21,200 nucleotides of DNA from Thermoplasmata archaeon (GCA_021850505.1 JAJZLW010000098.1:1-21200), one strand, 5' to 3'. Positions 5,744 to 15,144 are shown, counted from the stretch's first letter. Made by a program: numbers and translations. The notes: generated from the sequence alone by a model not told the origin.

Positions 5744-7735
5744 TTGGAGATCAAAAGATCAGCTGTGATCGGGTCCGGACTGATGGGCCACGGAATTGCA
5801 GAGGTTTTCGCCCTTTCAGGATTGAATGTCGTTCTCAATGATGTTTCCCAGGAATTTCTGGACAGAGCGAAGGAAAACATCCTTGGCAGTCTAACGAAAA
5901 TGAGAAACAGCAATAAGATAACAGAAGAAAAAATGAAACTCACACTGGACAAAATATCCTATACAACAGATCTCAAGCAGGCGGTTTCAGATGCAGACAT
6001 AATTCTTGAAGCAGTTCCGGAAATACTCGACCTGAAAAAGAAGGTATTGTCTGATGTGGCAAATGCCTGCAGACCTGATGCAATAATTGCATCAAACACA
6101 TCAAATTTCAAGATCACAACCATTCAGGAGGATATTTCCCACCCGGAAAGGGTGGCAGGAATGCACTTTTTCAATCCACCTGTTGTCTTGAAACTCGTCG
6201 AGGTCGTCAAGGGTGAAAGGACTTCACAGCAGACATTTGATTCTGTCTATGAGCTCGCGAAAAAGATCGGAAAGGTACCAATAAGGGTGATGAAAGATTC
6301 ACCTGGCTTTGTTGTTAACAGGATAAATGCGCCTGAAAGTCTTCTCTTCTGTCTCCTACTGGATAAAGAAATAGACAAACCGGATGCAATCGACAGGTTT
6401 GCCCGTTCACAGGGATTGCCGATGGGTCCTTACGAGCTCATGGATTATGTGGGTATTGACACGGTGGTCCACTCAATGGAATACTATTCAAAAGAGCTTT
6501 CCCCGGAGTATGCTAAATGCTCTGCCTTCAGGAACTTAATGGAAAAAAATCACCTTGGAAGAAAGACAGGGCATGGTTTCTATCTATGGCAGGATGGCAG
6601 GGCCCAGATTCCTGCAGGGGAGGTATCATCGAAGGTCGAATTGATGGATGTTCTTGCTGTTGAATTGAATGAGGCAGTAAAGTTACTCGAGGAGGGCGTT
6701 GCAACTCCTGCTGACATTGAAACCGGTGTCAGGGAGGGAATGAACCGCCCATTCGGACCGATATCAGTTGCTCAGGGTCTCACCAACTCAGAAATACTTG
6801 CAAAGCTCACTGACCTCTCAAGAAAATTTGAGACCTCCGTGTTTGAACCGGCAAATTCAATAAAGGAAGGAAGACTGAAAGAGATCATATCTGGGAACAT
6901 GAAAAGGGCAGAGCAAGCTGAATCGCAAAACGAAACGCAAAAACTCTCTGGCCAGACATCTTCTGATGATCCCGTCATCGTGGAAAGAAAAGGAAAAGTC
7001 GCGAGGGTAATACTGAATAATGGCCGCCTGAATCTGCTGAACCAGAACCTCATGAGATCTCTGGATTCAAAGCTGCAGGAGTTATCCGAGGATCGTGAAA
7101 TATATGTCGTCATTGTAACAGGAAAGGGAGAGGTGTTTTCAGCGGGTGCGGAACTATCCCAATTCTTTTCCGGCGGTATTGATTTCATGGACGGATCAAG
7201 ATATGGTCAGTCAGTTTTCCGAAGACTATCAGAAATGAGAAAGATCACCATAGCAGAGATAAAAGGCTATGCCCTTGGCGGTGGTTTCGAGCTATCTCTG
7301 GCATGCGACATCAGGTTTTCAACACCAGATGCAAAAATAGGCTTTCCAGAGGTTCAGAGGGGGCTCCTTCCAGGCTGGGGGGGCACCCAGAGGCTTCCAA
7401 GGCTTATCGGTATGTCAAGAGCATCATACCTGATCCTGTCGGCTGAGAGGATAAATGGAAATGAGGCAAAGGAGATCGGAATTGTAAGCAGGCTGTACCC
7501 TCCAGAAGGGATCGATGATGAAACGATGAAATTTGCAGATGAGTTATCCAGAAAGGTGGCACCGGGCGCCGCTTACCTTGCTAAAACCTTGATATCGAGG
7601 GGCATGGATTCGTCTCTGGATGACGGACTTGCAATGGAATCGATCTCTATGGGTCTAATTTTTGGAACCGAGGATCTGAAAGAAGGCGTAACAGCTTTTA
7701 TGCAGAAGCGTGATCCGGAGTTCAAGGGTAAGTGA
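5744..7735 (+). CDS. 3-Hydroxyacyl-CoA dehydrogenase / enoyl-CoA hydratase fusion
   Basis: A bifunctional enzyme that hydrates enoyl-CoA and oxidises the resulting (S)-3-hydroxyacyl-CoA with NAD+. Of 663 residues, about 1-290 are the dehydrogenase: NAD loop GSGLMGHG (10-17), SNTS (Ser119), HFFNP (His141), Glu153 and NRI (Asn192). About 300-390 is the second dehydrogenase C-terminal repeat. After a polar linker (390-410), residues 410-663 form the crotonase domain, with oxyanion loop FSAGAEL, ALGGGFELS (Glu516) and FPEVQRG (Glu536). Both hydratase glutamates are kept with the usual 20-residue spacing. The domain order is the reverse of bacterial FadB and matches archaeal enzymes. The start is TTG 5744, 4 nt after the SCP2 stop, with GGAAGTGA as ribosome-binding site; no ATG precedes the NAD motif. 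It could serve beta-oxidation or crotonyl-CoA metabolism. Confidence 0.93.
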   Translation: MEIKRSAVIGSGLMGHGIAEVFALSGLNVVLNDVSQEFLDRAKENILGSLTKMRNSNKITEEKMKLTLDKISYTTDLKQAVSDADIILEAVPEILDLKKKVLSDVANACRPDAIIASNTSNFKITTIQEDISHPERVAGMHFFNPPVVLKLVEVVKGERTSQQTFDSVYELAKKIGKVPIRVMKDSPGFVVNRINAPESLLFCLLLDKEIDKPDAIDRFARSQGLPMGPYELMDYVGIDTVVHSMEYYSKELSPEYAKCSAFRNLMEKNHLGRKTGHGFYLWQDGRAQIPAGEVSSKVELMDVLAVELNEAVKLLEEGVATPADIETGVREGMNRPFGPISVAQGLTNSEILAKLTDLSRKFETSVFEPANSIKEGRLKEIISGNMKRAEQAESQNETQKLSGQTSSDDPVIVERKGKVARVILNNGRLNLLNQNLMRSLDSKLQELSEDREIYVVIVTGKGEVFSAGAELSQFFSGGIDFMDGSRYGQSVFRRLSEMRKITIAEIKGYALGGGFELSLACDIRFSTPDAKIGFPEVQRGLLPGWGGTQRLPRLIGMSRASYLILSAERINGNEAKEIGIVSRLYPPEGIDDETMKFADELSRKVAPGAAYLAKTLISRGMDSSLDDGLAMESISMGLIFGTEDLKEGVTAFMQKRDPEFKGK

Positions 7736-7744
7736 TCCACGGAA

Positions 7745-8650
7745 ATGGCGATTGAGGCCGTTAATCTATCCAAATCATTCAATAAAAGATCCATTCTCAG
7801 GGACATATCATTCAGCGTTCAACCTGGAGAGCTTTTGGGTCTGGCAGGATTGAACGGTGCAGGCAAGACGACAATAATCCGGATGCTCGCTGGCGTTCTG
7901 CAGCCTGAGCACGGGAGCATACTCATAGACGGGAGTAATATCTCTACGGATAAAGCAAATGCATCAAAAAAGATAGGATGGGTACAGGAAAACCCGGTTT
8001 TTTTCGCTGAATCTACTGTAGAGGGCGTGATCACCTATTTTGCCAGGCTCCGAGGTATTGACCGTGCTTCAGCAACAGCAGAGATCCAGGGGGCACTCGA
8101 TATCGCAGGCATTTCGGGCATAAAGAAAGCAAAGATCCGAAATCTATCAATGGGTCTGAGGAAAAGGCTTTCGATCGCTATAAGCACATTGGGGCATCCA
8201 AAAAACTATCTTTTTGACGAGATATTTAACGGGATAGATCCGGATGGAATAAAGTTTCTAAAGGAGCAGATAAACCATCTGAAGAAAGAGGGATGCTCTA
8301 TTCTTCTCAGCTCACATGTGCTCAGTGAGATGCAGTCCTTTGCTGACAGGGTGATGATACTCCATCAGGGATCCATTGCCGATATTGTTTCCACATCAGA
8401 TCTCGCCATGAAAGGATTATACAATATCAAAATAACAGTCGAGAATCCGGATAATAAGTTGATGGATTTCCTGGATAAATTCGGGGAGATAGACGTAAAT
8501 GGAAAAACCATCCGTATCAGAAGGGCGACGGGGGACGTAGGAACAATAAATCCATTTTTGGTCAAGAATGGATATTCAGTTATGGAGCTGACAATGACGG
8601 AAAATCTTCTTGAGGATTATTTCAACGATAAGACAAGGAATGTAAAATGA
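7745..8650 (+). CDS. ABC transporter ATP-binding protein (ABC-2 exporter type)
   Basis: The ATPase subunit of a two-gene exporter. In 301 residues it shows Walker A GLNGAGKT (35-42), Q-loop Gln81, a somewhat altered signature LSMGL (134-138, usual LSGGQ), Walker B ending FDE (Asp158, Glu159) and the switch His191 in SSHVLSE. A C-terminal extension of about 80 residues after the ABC domain is typical of the CcmA/NatA/drug-exporter group. The hydrolysis glutamate is present, so it should be active. The gene starts 9 nt after the hydratase fusion and ends in an ATGA overlap with the permease, indicating one operon. The exported substrate cannot be read from the sequence. Confidence 0.92.
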   Translation: MAIEAVNLSKSFNKRSILRDISFSVQPGELLGLAGLNGAGKTTIIRMLAGVLQPEHGSILIDGSNISTDKANASKKIGWVQENPVFFAESTVEGVITYFARLRGIDRASATAEIQGALDIAGISGIKKAKIRNLSMGLRKRLSIAISTLGHPKNYLFDEIFNGIDPDGIKFLKEQINHLKKEGCSILLSSHVLSEMQSFADRVMILHQGSIADIVSTSDLAMKGLYNIKITVENPDNKLMDFLDKFGEIDVNGKTIRIRRATGDVGTINPFLVKNGYSVMELTMTENLLEDYFNDKTRNVK

Positions 8651-10077
8651 TAAAATTCCTGAAGGAGGAAATGAAACGTATCCCCACGACATCAAGTGTA
8701 GTGATCATTGTCGTTCTTGTTTTCGTATTTTCAGGTCTCTTGATTGGTACAACGTTTTCGCCACTTTCAAGGAACAGTTACCAGGTTGTTTCGGGTGTTC
8801 TGGACCTTAATGGGAACCTAACAGTTGATACGTATGCCATTAACCAGTATGGGGTGCCCTCAAAAGGCGTCAACTCCACAGTTTATTTGACAAATCTTTC
8901 TGACTCGAATAACAACTTAGAATACAACCTGACAAGCGGAAAGGGAGGATATGCAAACCTGACGATTGGTAACTTTTCCAGATATGAAAATGATCTGATT
9001 TTAATATACAACGATGAAACTGGTCTCTCTCTATTTGGAATTGAGCCTGGATTTTTCCCACAGGGGAATCCGGTATACACCTATAACTGTTCATTAGATT
9101 ATGGCTTTTTTTCATATTTTAAAGGCGGTGATTCGCCCTATCTTTCCATAAATGTCATCTATTTTGGCCAGAAAGGAACCACTTCTCCTCCCGTAAAAAT
9201 AAATGCTGTATTCAGCAACAGCACTAATGATGCAACGGAAAATGTCACTTTTGGCCCTTATTCCGGTTTCACAATTCAGAATATCCCTGGTAACTTTGGC
9301 AACGAAAATAACAGCCTGATCGACCTGACAATCTTAAGCCACCTCAAATTACCTCCTTTAATAGAGGGAATTACAGATTATTCAGAACCACCACTTTATT
9401 CAGAATTTAGCTTCATAGGGGAATTAGGAGCTGTCTCAGGATTCCTGATCGTATTAACAGGTGTATTCACAATTGATATCCTCTACGGGCAGCAGGCTAA
9501 GAGTGGCATTCTTGACCTGGAACTGGCACAGCCATTAACACGGAGGGACCTGGCTATGAGCAAGATGCTAACAGGATCAATATTCATTTTAATACTGCTT
9601 GGATCCCTGATAGGTTTTGACGACCTGCTTTCGTATATAATTTTAGGCACATTTCTCCCATCATTTTTTGTCGCTTCTTTATTATTCGGTATTGCCGTTC
9701 CGACTATTTCAATAATGGCTATTTCTTTAGCGCTTTCAATCCATACCCGTCACGGAGACGTCATTGGGACCCTGTTATTCATTTTCTTTGCAATTGGTTT
9801 CCTGGTATTCGAGGCAATAATCGAAGGATATGTTGGGAGCTCGGCTTCAAAAATCCCTCTGGTCTATCAGTTCGTGTATTTTCTATCCCCGGTAGACTAT
9901 TTTGGGCTGATATCCAGCAGCTTTGAGCATGGTCTGTCCGCATTCTCCGGTTTCCTTACTTTTCTTCCGTCGAATTATGTCCCATTGCTTGGGATAGTTG
10001 TCGCAGGAGGTCTAATCTGGGTCCTGGTACCATTGATAATCCTTTATCTCACTGCTGATCCAAGAGTAAGATATTAG
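8647..10077 (+). CDS. ABC-2 type permease with a large sequon-rich extracytoplasmic domain
   Basis: The membrane subunit paired with the preceding ATPase (4-bp ATGA overlap). Of 476 residues, one membrane helix lies at about 17-38. A hydrophilic domain of roughly 210 residues follows (about 39-255), then about five or six helices toward the C-terminus. The segment LAQPLTRRDLAMSKML (residues about 296-311), after the second helix, is the cytosolic coupling motif common in ABC-2 permeases. The outer domain contains ten N-x-S/T sequons and begins with an Ig-like or carboxypeptidase-regulatory-like pattern (NLTVDTYAINQYGVPSKGV), so it should be exposed and heavily N-glycosylated, as acidophile surface proteins often are. 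A self-contained exporter is likely; the substrate could be a lipid, peptide, polysaccharide or toxic compound. Confidence 0.85.
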   Translation: MIKFLKEEMKRIPTTSSVVIIVVLVFVFSGLLIGTTFSPLSRNSYQVVSGVLDLNGNLTVDTYAINQYGVPSKGVNSTVYLTNLSDSNNNLEYNLTSGKGGYANLTIGNFSRYENDLILIYNDETGLSLFGIEPGFFPQGNPVYTYNCSLDYGFFSYFKGGDSPYLSINVIYFGQKGTTSPPVKINAVFSNSTNDATENVTFGPYSGFTIQNIPGNFGNENNSLIDLTILSHLKLPPLIEGITDYSEPPLYSEFSFIGELGAVSGFLIVLTGVFTIDILYGQQAKSGILDLELAQPLTRRDLAMSKMLTGSIFILILLGSLIGFDDLLSYIILGTFLPSFFVASLLFGIAVPTISIMAISLALSIHTRHGDVIGTLLFIFFAIGFLVFEAIIEGYVGSSASKIPLVYQFVYFLSPVDYFGLISSSFEHGLSAFSGFLTFLPSNYVPLLGIVVAGGLIWVLVPLIILYLTADPRVRY

Positions 10078-10089
10078 ATAGTTAACTTA

Positions 10090-11874
10090 TTACTTAAATT
10101 CACCAAGAAACCGCAGCTCAAAAGACAATATGTCGGACGATTCCTCTATCTGTCTTTCATGCGTAAGCCCAATGTGTCCGCCGGAGAAATCTGCCCTGAG
10201 GTATGTTTCAGATCCTGTTTCTTTCAGTTTTGCATAGAACTTCAGTGCATGAGCGGGATGCACCCTGTCGTCATTCATTCTCGTCCAGATAAGGCTGGCT
10301 GGATACTTTCTGCTCTCAATGTTGCTGTAGGGCGAATAACTGGCAAGGAATTCCCGATCCACTTCATTAGCTGGATCACCATATTCATTTACCCAGTAAA
10401 TTCCAGTATAGAGAAGGTGAAATCTGAGCATATCAATGACAGGTTTACCTATAACGGCTCCCTTAATGGATTCCGGATGATTGATTAAGGTATATGATGT
10501 TAAGAGGCCGCCATTACTTGCCCCTTCAATAACAATGTCATACCCTCTATTCTTTAGATCCTTTATCACGCTGAAGAAATCATTGAAGACATTGATTTTC
10601 TTGTCCCGAATCCCATCGAGATGCCAGTTCTCGCCGTATTCGGATCCTCCTCTAAGGTTGCATAAAACGACATCCACGCCCTTTGAAAGAAGATATGCGA
10701 AAGGAAATCTGTAATTGGGGGTAGTGCTGACATTGAAACCACCATAACCGTATACAAGTGCTCTGCGATGCCCGCTATTTTTCCCAGATGCAAGGAAATA
10801 GTGAACCCTGGTACCTGAAGAATCTGCAAATTCATCCTTGATTTCAGCATCAATAAGTTTTAATTCCGACACCTTTGTTATACTGCCATTCTCAAAGATA
10901 TATTCTGAATAGGGAATGCCAAGGGAACTGCTGTAGAAAGATGCTTTTTTAAGATCCGAGCTTGATGTTATCAGACCAGAAGCTTCTTCAAGTTGCATCT
11001 CCTTGACAATTTTTCCATTAAAATCGTATAATACAGTGCTGAGCCTTGCGTCTTTCAGAATGAAAGTTAACAACCCATCGCTCACTATGATAACATTCTC
11101 AACAGGATGCTCAGATTCAATAATCACTGACCCATTTTTTAAAACCATTCCGTTTTTGCTGAACTTAAGAATGTAAACATCGTTTCCTACTATACCAAGT
11201 GGCTGTGCAGGTGAATCAAAAGAGTATAGTTTTTCCCAGGTAGATGGGTCCTCAATCAGGCCGCTGTAGATAGTTGTTTTCATCCAGTTTCCGACTGAAA
11301 CAAGACACTTTTTCCCGTAAACATCAATGTCTATGAATTCCGTATTGCTAATCCCATCCCCCCAAACAATCTTCCCATCAAGGATCACCCGTTCAGCATT
11401 CTTCTCGACACCCTCAGCCTGATCCTCTCCCCTGAAGGACTTAAGTATATAGTAACGGTTGCCGAAAAATTTCACGCCACCGAAAAAGCCATGCAATTTC
11501 TGGATTATTTTTCCCGAATCCAGTATGTATAGATCACCGAGATCGGATCCTTCTGTCTCGAAATATGAAAGCATTGAAAAGGATTCATCTGTGCTGAACC
11601 ATGTTATTATATTATCAGATCTTACAACCTCATTGCCGTCAACCGAAATACAGTAGCTATCCCTCTCCCGGTAAAGCAATGCCTTGTGCTTTCCGTTAAT
11701 TTTTACCTGCATGATGTTAACGACGTCGCTGAATTCCCTTATCTCTTTCCTTATTCTTTTGGAATCAGCCCTGAAAGCATTCCGGAATTTTTCAGTCTCT
11801 ATGGCAGCAAAATCCATTGTTGTCTTATTCAGATCTTCAAAGGCCAGATATTTGTCTTCACAATCCTTATTCAT
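10090..11874 (-). CDS. Prolyl oligopeptidase family serine peptidase (S9A)
   Basis: A cytosolic serine peptidase that cleaves short peptides, classically after proline. The 594 residues divide into an N-terminal beta-propeller (about 50-340) that filters substrate size and a C-terminal alpha/beta-hydrolase domain. The catalytic triad is visible: Ser453 in GASNGGLL, Asp in NDDRVHP (535-536) and His567 in SGGHIG. NLRGGSEYGENWHLDG (406-421) is a strong S9A signature, and the Arg after the Asp pair would hold the substrate carboxylate. It is about 100 residues shorter than animal prolyl oligopeptidase, with a compact propeller. No signal peptide. ATG 11874 has AATTTTAATT about 27 nt upstream, consistent with a leaderless transcript. 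It ends 13 nt from the convergent permease gene. Cleavage after proline is a family inference. Confidence 0.9.
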   Translation of the reverse strand: MNKDCEDKYLAFEDLNKTTMDFAAIETEKFRNAFRADSKRIRKEIREFSDVVNIMQVKINGKHKALLYRERDSYCISVDGNEVVRSDNIITWFSTDESFSMLSYFETEGSDLGDLYILDSGKIIQKLHGFFGGVKFFGNRYYILKSFRGEDQAEGVEKNAERVILDGKIVWGDGISNTEFIDIDVYGKKCLVSVGNWMKTTIYSGLIEDPSTWEKLYSFDSPAQPLGIVGNDVYILKFSKNGMVLKNGSVIIESEHPVENVIIVSDGLLTFILKDARLSTVLYDFNGKIVKEMQLEEASGLITSSSDLKKASFYSSSLGIPYSEYIFENGSITKVSELKLIDAEIKDEFADSSGTRVHYFLASGKNSGHRRALVYGYGGFNVSTTPNYRFPFAYLLSKGVDVVLCNLRGGSEYGENWHLDGIRDKKINVFNDFFSVIKDLKNRGYDIVIEGASNGGLLTSYTLINHPESIKGAVIGKPVIDMLRFHLLYTGIYWVNEYGDPANEVDREFLASYSPYSNIESRKYPASLIWTRMNDDRVHPAHALKFYAKLKETGSETYLRADFSGGHIGLTHERQIEESSDILSFELRFLGEFK

Positions 11875-11959
11875 TCCACCTTTGATATTAGTATTGAATT
11901 AAAATTATCGCTTTTGCATTGCGTTATTGTTATCTTTCCAATGAGAAACAGCATAAAAT

Positions 11960-13834
11960 TTAGCTGCTCTGTTGCGGTATTTCTATGCCATAAGAAGCAA
12001 GTCTTTCAACATCTATTTCTCTAACGTATATGCCCATTCTTTCTTTCGAATCAATTACAGTGGGTCCATCATAAACCTCCCCCGTCCAGTAACTGACCCA
12101 TTTGCCCTTTGGAAGATAAACACCCCTGACGCGCTGATCTTTTCCAATAACTGGTGCATGAAGAACACTTTCCCCGAGCATATATTCATCCTCCACCGAA
12201 TAGGCGTCGGAATCATTGGGGTAATCATAGAACAGTGGCCTGATGATAGGTTCTCCATTGCTGGATGATTTTCTGGCTAATTCCATGATATAAGGCAGGA
12301 ACTTGTATCTCGTATTTATTGCCTTCAGGATCCGTTCCTGATAGTATGCCGGAAGCAGGAAAAGTTCCTGTTCGTTTGCATTTTTGATCTTGTGGTTCCT
12401 GTAGATCGGGAAAAAGAGAGCAGCCTCGTAATAGACTGACAGCAAATCAGGGTCGGAATCACCCCAGAACCCTCCCAGATCACATCCGCAATATGGCATT
12501 CCGGATATTGACAGGCTGAGAACCATAGATATTTGCAATTTAACATCCTCATATGAGGAAAGGTTGTCGCCCGTCCACATTGCAGCATACTTCTGTATCC
12601 CCGGGTAACCTGATCGAGTCAGGATGAATGGCCTTTCTATCTTAGATAGCATAGCAAAATAAGTAGCCTGGGCCTCGTAATACGCATAAAGGTTATGTAC
12701 AGAGAAATCAGTTATCCTGGTACCATCATCCATCCTGTGCATTGCATCCTTCAGTATGGTCGCTCTCCTCTTTCCATTTTCATAGGCGTTGTGTACCGCC
12801 GGCTCATTCATGTCGAGCCAGATGCCCTCTATTCCGAACCTTAAGAATTTTACTATCTCTTCCGACCAGAAATTGCGTGCACTCTCGTTTAGAAAGTCTG
12901 GAAAGACACAGGTTCCTGGCCAAACAGTATCTACATACAATGAACCTGATGGATCTTCCAGGTAGTTTCCCAGTCCATTCCTGAAAACGTCAAAATTCTG
13001 ATCCAGTTTTATTCCAGGGTCCAGAATTGGAACGAGTTTCACACCTTTATTCTTAAGGTATCTGACCAGGCCCTCAGGATCCGGGAACCTTTGCGAATCC
13101 CAGGTAAAAACGCGGTACTGATCCATATAATCAATATCCAGGTACACGGCAGAAACGGGAAATTTATCCAGATAGCGATCAGCTATATCTTTTACTGATG
13201 ATTCTGGAAAATATGACCATCTTGATATCTGGTGGCCAAGTGCCCATTCTGGGATTTCAAACGGTCTGCCAGTTATGTTAACATAAGTGCCGACTACCTC
13301 CTTCATGGTTTTAGCGTGTGCGAGAAAAAGCTCAAAATTTCCTGACTGGAATGTAATAATTATGCTGTGATATTTTTCTATACCAAAATCAAACTCGATC
13401 TCTCCTGGATAGTTCAGAAATACCATATATGCGTTTGTTCCATCCAGAATGTAGAAAACAGGAAATGAACTGTAAATCTCCTCCTTCTTTGTATTGTAAT
13501 CCCATGCACTTGTACTGTATAAAAGGTGTTTTGAACGCTTCCTGTTCATCCTGGATGGCCTCTCCCCCAGCCCAAAAATTCGATCCGTCACGGAAAGATC
13601 AATTTCGATCTTTATCCTTCTTTGTTCCACGGAATCGTTTTTCACAACGTCACCACCATAAGGTTCAATATGAGCGGTATCGGGGCTCATTTGCGAGATC
13701 ATTATTCTCTTATTACCAAGTTTCAGAGAATTTTCTACCGGCAACTTATCAACCCCATCACGAAGGAAGGACAGAACTGGTTTTCCACTGTAGATGGCTA
13801 TATAGTCACCTGCATTGTGTTTAAGAAGGTGCAT
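11960..13834 (-). CDS. Alpha-glucosidase, glycoside hydrolase family 31
   Basis: A retaining exo-alpha-glucosidase expected to release glucose from maltose, maltooligosaccharides or starch fragments. The 624 residues include the N-terminal beta-sandwich with FGLGERPSRMNRK (87-99), then the (beta/alpha)8 barrel with WALGHQISRWSYF (197-209), YLDIDYMD (231-238), the nucleophile motif WLDMNEP (Asp341) and the acid/base motif WTGDNLSSYED (Asp423). Arg407 and the GCDLGGFWGD segment are also typical. The layout matches Sulfolobus MalA but is about 70 residues shorter. No secretion signal is visible, so it likely acts inside the cell, as reported for other archaeal MalA enzymes. Alpha-xylosidase activity is a family alternative. 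The upstream TATA match (GTTAAGATT, about 24 nt before the ATG) is weak. Confidence 0.92.
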   Translation of the reverse strand: MHLLKHNAGDYIAIYSGKPVLSFLRDGVDKLPVENSLKLGNKRIMISQMSPDTAHIEPYGGDVVKNDSVEQRRIKIEIDLSVTDRIFGLGERPSRMNRKRSKHLLYSTSAWDYNTKKEEIYSSFPVFYILDGTNAYMVFLNYPGEIEFDFGIEKYHSIIITFQSGNFELFLAHAKTMKEVVGTYVNITGRPFEIPEWALGHQISRWSYFPESSVKDIADRYLDKFPVSAVYLDIDYMDQYRVFTWDSQRFPDPEGLVRYLKNKGVKLVPILDPGIKLDQNFDVFRNGLGNYLEDPSGSLYVDTVWPGTCVFPDFLNESARNFWSEEIVKFLRFGIEGIWLDMNEPAVHNAYENGKRRATILKDAMHRMDDGTRITDFSVHNLYAYYEAQATYFAMLSKIERPFILTRSGYPGIQKYAAMWTGDNLSSYEDVKLQISMVLSLSISGMPYCGCDLGGFWGDSDPDLLSVYYEAALFFPIYRNHKIKNANEQELFLLPAYYQERILKAINTRYKFLPYIMELARKSSSNGEPIIRPLFYDYPNDSDAYSVEDEYMLGESVLHAPVIGKDQRVRGVYLPKGKWVSYWTGEVYDGPTVIDSKERMGIYVREIDVERLASYGIEIPQQSS

Positions 13835-13901
13835 AGTTCTTCATTACTTGGCAAATCTTAACAGTTCTCCATGTCACGTCTGGATAATTTTTCTGACGAA
13901 A

Positions 13902-13909
13902 ATATAAAT
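13902..13909 (+). promoter_or_regulatory. TATA box of the M24-family gene
   Basis: ATATAAAT, preceded by purine-rich GACGAAA, is centred about 26 nt before ATG 13932 and 23 nt before ATG 13929. This is the clearest leaderless promoter in the window and slightly favours the second ATG as the start. Confidence 0.5.
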
Positions 13910-13928
13910 CATTGAGAATGCTTATTGA

Positions 13929-15122
13929 ATGATGTTCTGCATCCCACCGAGTGAATACCCAAAAAGGATAAACGCCCTTGTCGCGCTGATGGAGAAGCGT
14001 GACTTATCCGGTGTTTTCATGTCCAATCCAACGAACATGAGATATTTTTCAGGTCTGACATATTTACAAACGGAGCGACCTGCTGGAATTCTGGTAAACC
14101 GGGATGCTGAAGTATATTTCTTCGGGCCAAAGCTTGAGGAAGAGCACTCAATGTACCTTTCCAGCATCATAAAGAACTCATATTCATACTTCGATTATCC
14201 CGGGAAGATACATCCATTCAGGCATTTCGGGGAATGGATCCATAAACTGATTCATGGAAAGAATCTGGGCATGGATAACACCTCAATTTATCCAGGTGTC
14301 TATGGATTTCGTGGTATACCGAGTGCTGAGATCATCGGTGACTATAAACTGGTTGACATATCTTCGTCACTATATGAAATGAGAAGAATCAAGAGCCAGA
14401 AGGAGCAGGAACTGCTCAGGGAAAGTGCAAGATGGGCCAACTATGCTCACAGGCTTTTGCAAAAGTACACCGCACCAAAACTTTTTGATTTTGAGATAGC
14501 ATACAGAGCAAGTTCTGAAGCCAGTGTTGCTGCCATGAACGCTTTTGGAATGGATTCAAAACCACAGATAAAGTACCCTATTGAGATATTCGCCGGTTTC
14601 AGGGGGCAGGTCGGTACACATTCTTATTATCCACACTCTCTTTCAATAAACCGGCCCATTAAAAAAGGTGACATACTGGGATCAGGGGCGGACGGCAGCA
14701 TTGATGGATATCATGTTGAAATAGAGAGAAACCTTTTTGTTGGAAGGGTAACACCCCAGATAAGAAAATATCACGCAATTATGCTTGAAATGCAGCAGGA
14801 GGCAATTTCATCCCTTAAGGTAGGTGGCAAATTCAGTGACATAGATCGCGTCGTTGTTTCTATGGCGAAAATGAAAGACGTATCACAGTTGCTCCTTCAT
14901 CATACCGGACACTGCATAGGTCTTGAGGGTCACGAATCGCCATTCTTTGACGTCGGTGACGATTCGCCCATCAGGGCAAACATGGTTTTCACAATCGAAC
15001 CTGGCATATATGTGCCTAAACTCGGAGGTTTCAGGCATTCCGATACAATTATAATGCACGAGGACGGACCGGAGGTCATAACATACTACCCGAACAACAC
15101 AGATGACTTGATTGTAAATTGA
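13929..15122 (+). CDS. M24/creatinase-fold protein with most metal ligands replaced
   Basis: The 397 residues have the two-domain layout of prolidase and creatinase: an N-terminal creatinase-like domain (about 10-150, with the typical MRRIKSQKE at 151-159) and a C-terminal pita-bread domain (160-397). Family landmarks HHTGHCIGLEGHE (324-336) and FTIEPGIYVP (354-363) are intact. Of the five dinuclear-metal ligands, only His328 and Glu357 remain. The first Asp position is Gly251 (GSGAD), the second is Glu264 (GYHVEIERN) and the last Glu is Ser371 (RHSD). This pattern is closer to metal-free creatinase, which also has an ERxLF segment, than to Xaa-Pro dipeptidase, yet the creatinase guanidinium-binding arginine is not evident. 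It may hydrolyse a C-N bond without metal. Naming it prolidase would be unsafe. Start is ATG 13929 or 13932. Confidence 0.85.
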   Translation: MMFCIPPSEYPKRINALVALMEKRDLSGVFMSNPTNMRYFSGLTYLQTERPAGILVNRDAEVYFFGPKLEEEHSMYLSSIIKNSYSYFDYPGKIHPFRHFGEWIHKLIHGKNLGMDNTSIYPGVYGFRGIPSAEIIGDYKLVDISSSLYEMRRIKSQKEQELLRESARWANYAHRLLQKYTAPKLFDFEIAYRASSEASVAAMNAFGMDSKPQIKYPIEIFAGFRGQVGTHSYYPHSLSINRPIKKGDILGSGADGSIDGYHVEIERNLFVGRVTPQIRKYHAIMLEMQQEAISSLKVGGKFSDIDRVVVSMAKMKDVSQLLLHHTGHCIGLEGHESPFFDVGDDSPIRANMVFTIEPGIYVPKLGGFRHSDTIIMHEDGPEVITYYPNNTDDLIVN

Positions 15123-15144
15123 GTTCAAATTTCATAATGAAAGC

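Noticed and set aside
6772..7188. A 138-codon minus-strand ORF in the hydratase fusion
   Set aside because: Antisense to the linker and crotonase domain, serine-rich composition expected from reverse reading, no motif.
13929..15122. Annotation as an ordinary Xaa-Pro dipeptidase
   Set aside because: Three of the five metal ligands are replaced, so the prolidase reaction is not supported.
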